64,000 nt of DNA from Clostridiales bacterium mt11 (GTDB taxonomy: Bacteria > Bacillota > Clostridia > Tissierellales > Tepidimicrobiaceae), in NCBI GenBank assembly GCA_001282665.1, contig LN874945.1:124001-188000 (forward strand). Direction: 5' to 3'. The position numbers and the translations under genes were made by a program. Below, piece after piece: positions 61,866 to 64,000 of the stretch. The stretch's first letter is position 1. The number at the start of each line of letters is the position of its first letter. Below the pieces are notes generated by a model that saw only the letters and a program-made list of their open reading frames with translations, ran no database searches and had not been told where the DNA came from.

Positions 61866-62708
61866 ATGGCAAATGAAAATTTAAATTATGAGTTTTGCGA
61901 TAAATTAATATGTGATTTTGAAAAAGTAATAAAGAAACCTATTACAAAAAAATCTTCTGTATATTATACGGGAATTGATTTAGGGACTGCATGTATAGTA
62001 TTGGCAGTTTTAGATGAAAATTATAAACCTGTGGCAGGTGCTTATAGATATGCAGACGTAGTTAAAGATGGCATGGTAGTAGATTATATTGGTGCAATTA
62101 ATATAGTTAAGGAATTAAAACAAGAAATTGAAGAAAAATTAGATACAGAATTAATTTATGGGGCAGTTGCCATACCACCTGGAACAGATGTATTAGATGG
62201 TGGAGCAGTTAAAAATGTAATTCAGGCAGCAGGATTTGAGTTAACCAATGTACTAGATGAACCTAATGCAGCAAATAATGTTCTTAAAATAAAAGATGGT
62301 GCAGTAGTAGATATTGGCGGAGGAACAACTGGCATCTCCATTTTGAAGAATGGAAAGGTAGTCTATATTGCAGATGAACCTACAGGTGGCACTCATTTTT
62401 CCTTAGTAATTTCAGGAGCATATAATATGGCTTTTTCAGAGGCAGAACTATACAAAAGGGATCCTAAAAACAATAAAGAATTATTAATTGTATTAAAACC
62501 AGTAGTTGAAAAAATTTCCTCCATTATCAATGAACATATTAAAGGACATGATATAGAATCAATATCCCTTGTAGGCGGAACAGCTTGTTTATCAGGTATA
62601 GAGAAGATTATAGAAAAACAAACTGGCATTATAACACATAAACCACAAAACCCTATGTTTGTAACCCCTTTAGGAATAGCTATGGGTTGTACACAGAAAA
62701 TCCTATAA
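61866..62708 (+). CDS. eutJ: EutJ-like chaperone/ATPase
   Basis: A 280-residue actin/Hsp70-fold protein: GIDLGTACIVLAVLDENY (phosphate 1), VVDIGGGTTGISILKNGK (phosphate 2), SLVGGTACLSGIEKI (adenosine site). EutJ is thought to help assemble the enzymes in the shell. ATG 61866 follows GGGGGG; the ATG at 61851 would carry the frame back before the ribosome binding site. It is part of the same operon. Confidence 0.88.
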   Translation: MANENLNYEFCDKLICDFEKVIKKPITKKSSVYYTGIDLGTACIVLAVLDENYKPVAGAYRYADVVKDGMVVDYIGAINIVKELKQEIEEKLDTELIYGAVAIPPGTDVLDGGAVKNVIQAAGFELTNVLDEPNAANNVLKIKDGAVVDIGGGTTGISILKNGKVVYIADEPTGGTHFSLVISGAYNMAFSEAELYKRDPKNNKELLIVLKPVVEKISSIINEHIKGHDIESISLVGGTACLSGIEKIIEKQTGIITHKPQNPMFVTPLGIAMGCTQKIL

Positions 62709-62721
62709 GGAGGAAATATTT

Positions 62722-63027
62722 ATGAAAATCGAAATTATTAAATCTCCCTCTAAAGGTACTGTGGACATGCTTATGCGTCGAATTGGCAATGGTATTAGCA
62801 AGGATATAGTTTCCACCGATGCAGTTGGTCTTGTACAAGGTGCAATAATAGATATGATTTGTGCTACGGATATTGCAGAAAAAGCAGCAGATGTTAAGGT
62901 TTTAGATATTCGAGGGAATTGTCCGCAAAATGCCATTATGATAGCTATATTTGGAGACACATCATCTGTAGAATCAGCAATTTCTGCAATAAGATTAGAC
63001 TTAGAAAAGGAGAAAAATCTATGTTAG
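62722..63027 (+). CDS. BMC-like microcompartment protein, atypical sequence
   Basis: A 101-residue protein of the length of a single BMC domain: KIEIIKSPSKGTVDMLMRRI, then DAVGLVQGAIIDMICATDIA, and GDTSSVESAISAIRLDLEK. The order of strands and the D-T-S-S-V-E motif fit a BMC fold, but the usual GLIETxG start is missing, so it could be permuted or a different shell-associated protein. It overlaps the next gene by 7 bases. ATG 62722 follows AAGGAGG. Confidence 0.65.
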   Translation: MKIEIIKSPSKGTVDMLMRRIGNGISKDIVSTDAVGLVQGAIIDMICATDIAEKAADVKVLDIRGNCPQNAIMIAIFGDTSSVESAISAIRLDLEKEKNLC

Positions 63028-63287
63028 TAGCAAGATTAATTGATAGTATATGGGCAACTAAAAAAGCAGAATCCCTAAACGGATTAAAGTTTATGTTAGC
63101 AGAAGTAATTAAAGGTAATGACCAAGGACAAAAGCTAATTGTTATAGATACCATAGGTGCAGGGATCGGAGATAAGGTTATAGTCTGTATGGGTTCTTCA
63201 GCTCGTAGGATGCTAGGAAATGATGATATACCTATAGATGCAGCAGTTATTGGCATTATCGATGAAGATTGTAAATTTGATGAATAG
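63021..63287 (+). CDS. eutN: EutN/CcmL-family shell vertex protein
   Basis: An 88-residue small beta protein: MLVARLIDSIWATKKAESLN then GLKFMLAEVI, GAGIGDKVIVCMGSSARRML and DAAVIGIID. This is the EutN/CcmL pattern; pentamers cap the vertices of the shell. The ATG at 63021 is chosen over longer frames because AAAGGAG lies about 8 bases upstream. Confidence 0.9.
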   Translation: MLVARLIDSIWATKKAESLNGLKFMLAEVIKGNDQGQKLIVIDTIGAGIGDKVIVCMGSSARRMLGNDDIPIDAAVIGIIDEDCKFDE

Positions 63288-63324
63288 GGTAGAACTTGGC
63301 ACTATCTATTAAGGATGTGAAGAA

Positions 63325-63948
63325 ATGAAAAAGTTAATTTGTGCAAAGGATATTGAGATTGCAAAAGAGCAGGGGAAAAAAGTATTTTATATAGATTCTA
63401 ATACAATAGTCACTCCACTAGCAGAAGATGCAGCTAAAATAAATGAAATAGAAATTTCCACTAGATCAGACAACTCTGAAGTACAAAATATTTCTAAAGA
63501 TGATATAGATATGGATTTGGTTTATAAAATATTTAAAACCATGATGGATAAAGGACTATTAACTGAAATGTTAGACTTACTTTCAAATAAACCATATGAT
63601 GCAGAAACTGACTTTGGAGGACTAAAATTAATTCGAGGAAATACTGTAAAGTATAAAAATCTCGAAACTGAAAATCCAAATGCTAAAGTATTTTATCAGG
63701 AACTAATTAGTAATAAAGACTCCTCAGTAAACACTGGATTTTTAAATATTGATAATTCTAAGTTTGATTGGGAAGTTACCTGTGAGGAAGTATATTATGT
63801 AATAGATGGAAATGTAGTAATCCATATTAATGAAAACATATTTACTGCATATTCAGGAGATGTACTCTATATTCCAACAGGATCGAAAATTACTTTAGCT
63901 TCTTCTGATAAGGCCAAATTATTTTACACTACCTATCTAGATAAATAG
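63325..63948 (+). CDS. eutQ: EutQ-like cupin protein
   Basis: The 207-residue protein ends in a cupin domain: FDWEVTCEEVYYVIDGNVVI, then YSGDVLYIPTGSKITLAS. EutQ is a microcompartment-associated acetate kinase in other systems, and its N-terminal region helps it join the shell. Here the N-terminal 80 residues are helical and acidic. ATG 63325 follows AAGGATG at 9 bases. Confidence 0.88.
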   Translation: MKKLICAKDIEIAKEQGKKVFYIDSNTIVTPLAEDAAKINEIEISTRSDNSEVQNISKDDIDMDLVYKIFKTMMDKGLLTEMLDLLSNKPYDAETDFGGLKLIRGNTVKYKNLETENPNAKVFYQELISNKDSSVNTGFLNIDNSKFDWEVTCEEVYYVIDGNVVIHINENIFTAYSGDVLYIPTGSKITLASSDKAKLFYTTYLDK

Positions 63949-63979
63949 ATATATTAGTTTAAAGATGAGGAGGATTAAT

Positions 63980-64000
63980 ATGCAAGCACTTGGATTAATT
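63980..64000 (+). CDS. Microcompartment shell protein, start only
   Basis: ATG 63980 behind AGGAGG begins MQALGLI, the usual start of EutM/PduA-type BMC-H proteins; the window ends after seven codons. It shows that the choline locus continues downstream. Confidence 0.8.

Noticed and set aside
1..64000. CRISPR array
   Set aside because: No series of regularly spaced direct repeats was seen; the only clear direct repeat is the 39-bp terminator pair.
1..64000. tRNA or rRNA genes as integration targets
   Set aside because: No tRNA-like TTCGANNC arm with matching stems and no rRNA segment was recognised near the recombinase or elsewhere.

Overview
The window reads as a chromosomal segment of a low-GC, Gram-positive anaerobe (Firmicutes: Clostridia or Tissierellia type). 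The evidence is the AT-rich sequence, strong AGGAGG-type ribosome binding sites, an SLH surface protein, a glmS ribozyme ahead of glmS, oxygen-sensitive glycyl-radical chemistry, Gram-positive lipoprotein signals and ECF transport. I see no rRNA, tRNA or CRISPR array.

Positions 1 to about 25.3 kb are an accessory, defence-rich island. It opens with the 3' part of a type I restriction subunit (HsdR). Next come small unfamiliar genes, several of them damaged: one -1 frameshift, one in-frame amber codon and one gene without an ordinary start. A hypoxanthine-DNA glycosylase, a DUF1444 protein, an SLH protein and a lone tyrosine recombinase follow. The centre is a two-gene Hachiman-type anti-phage system (hamA, a PD-(D/E)XK nuclease; hamB, a helicase with a C-terminal HIRAN-like domain). 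Directly downstream lies a broken Tn7-like transposon: a tnsA that seems to have lost two of three catalytic residues, and a tnsB stump cut off by an insertion sequence. The other end of the same IS cuts off an AlwI-type restriction gene, leaving its two adenine methyltransferases. An aminoglycoside-nucleotidyltransferase-like gene and a DUF1062 gene with a short leader peptide close the island.

From 25.4 to 31.5 kb one operon joins a ribose/nucleoside-type ABC transporter, a PfkB kinase and two ADP-ribosylglycohydrolase-family proteins. It looks like a pathway for importing, cleaving and phosphorylating a ribosyl compound. From 31.8 to 37.5 kb are single housekeeping-type genes: a lipoprotein, a flavoprotein, DUF2804, an RluA-family enzyme, a chemoreceptor and an encapsulin-cargo-like ferritin. 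From 37.9 to 44.5 kb an M42 aminopeptidase precedes a complete dipeptide/oligopeptide ABC transporter. From 44.7 to 48.3 kb is a YkoEDC-type ECF transporter with a DUF169 protein. It is bracketed by two nearly identical terminators, and the second abuts the severed 3' end of an ABC exporter gene.

From 48.9 to 54.9 kb are single genes (flavin reductase, LysM protein, membrane hydrolase, WrbA, lipoprotein) and glmS under its ribozyme. From 55.4 kb to the end is a choline-degrading microcompartment (cut) locus: a transporter, a small helical protein, shell proteins, choline trimethylamine-lyase CutC, its activase CutD, EutP-, EutJ-, EutN- and EutQ-like proteins, and the start of one more shell protein. 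CutC would cleave choline to trimethylamine and acetaldehyde inside a protein shell. The aldehyde-processing enzymes are not in view and probably lie further downstream.
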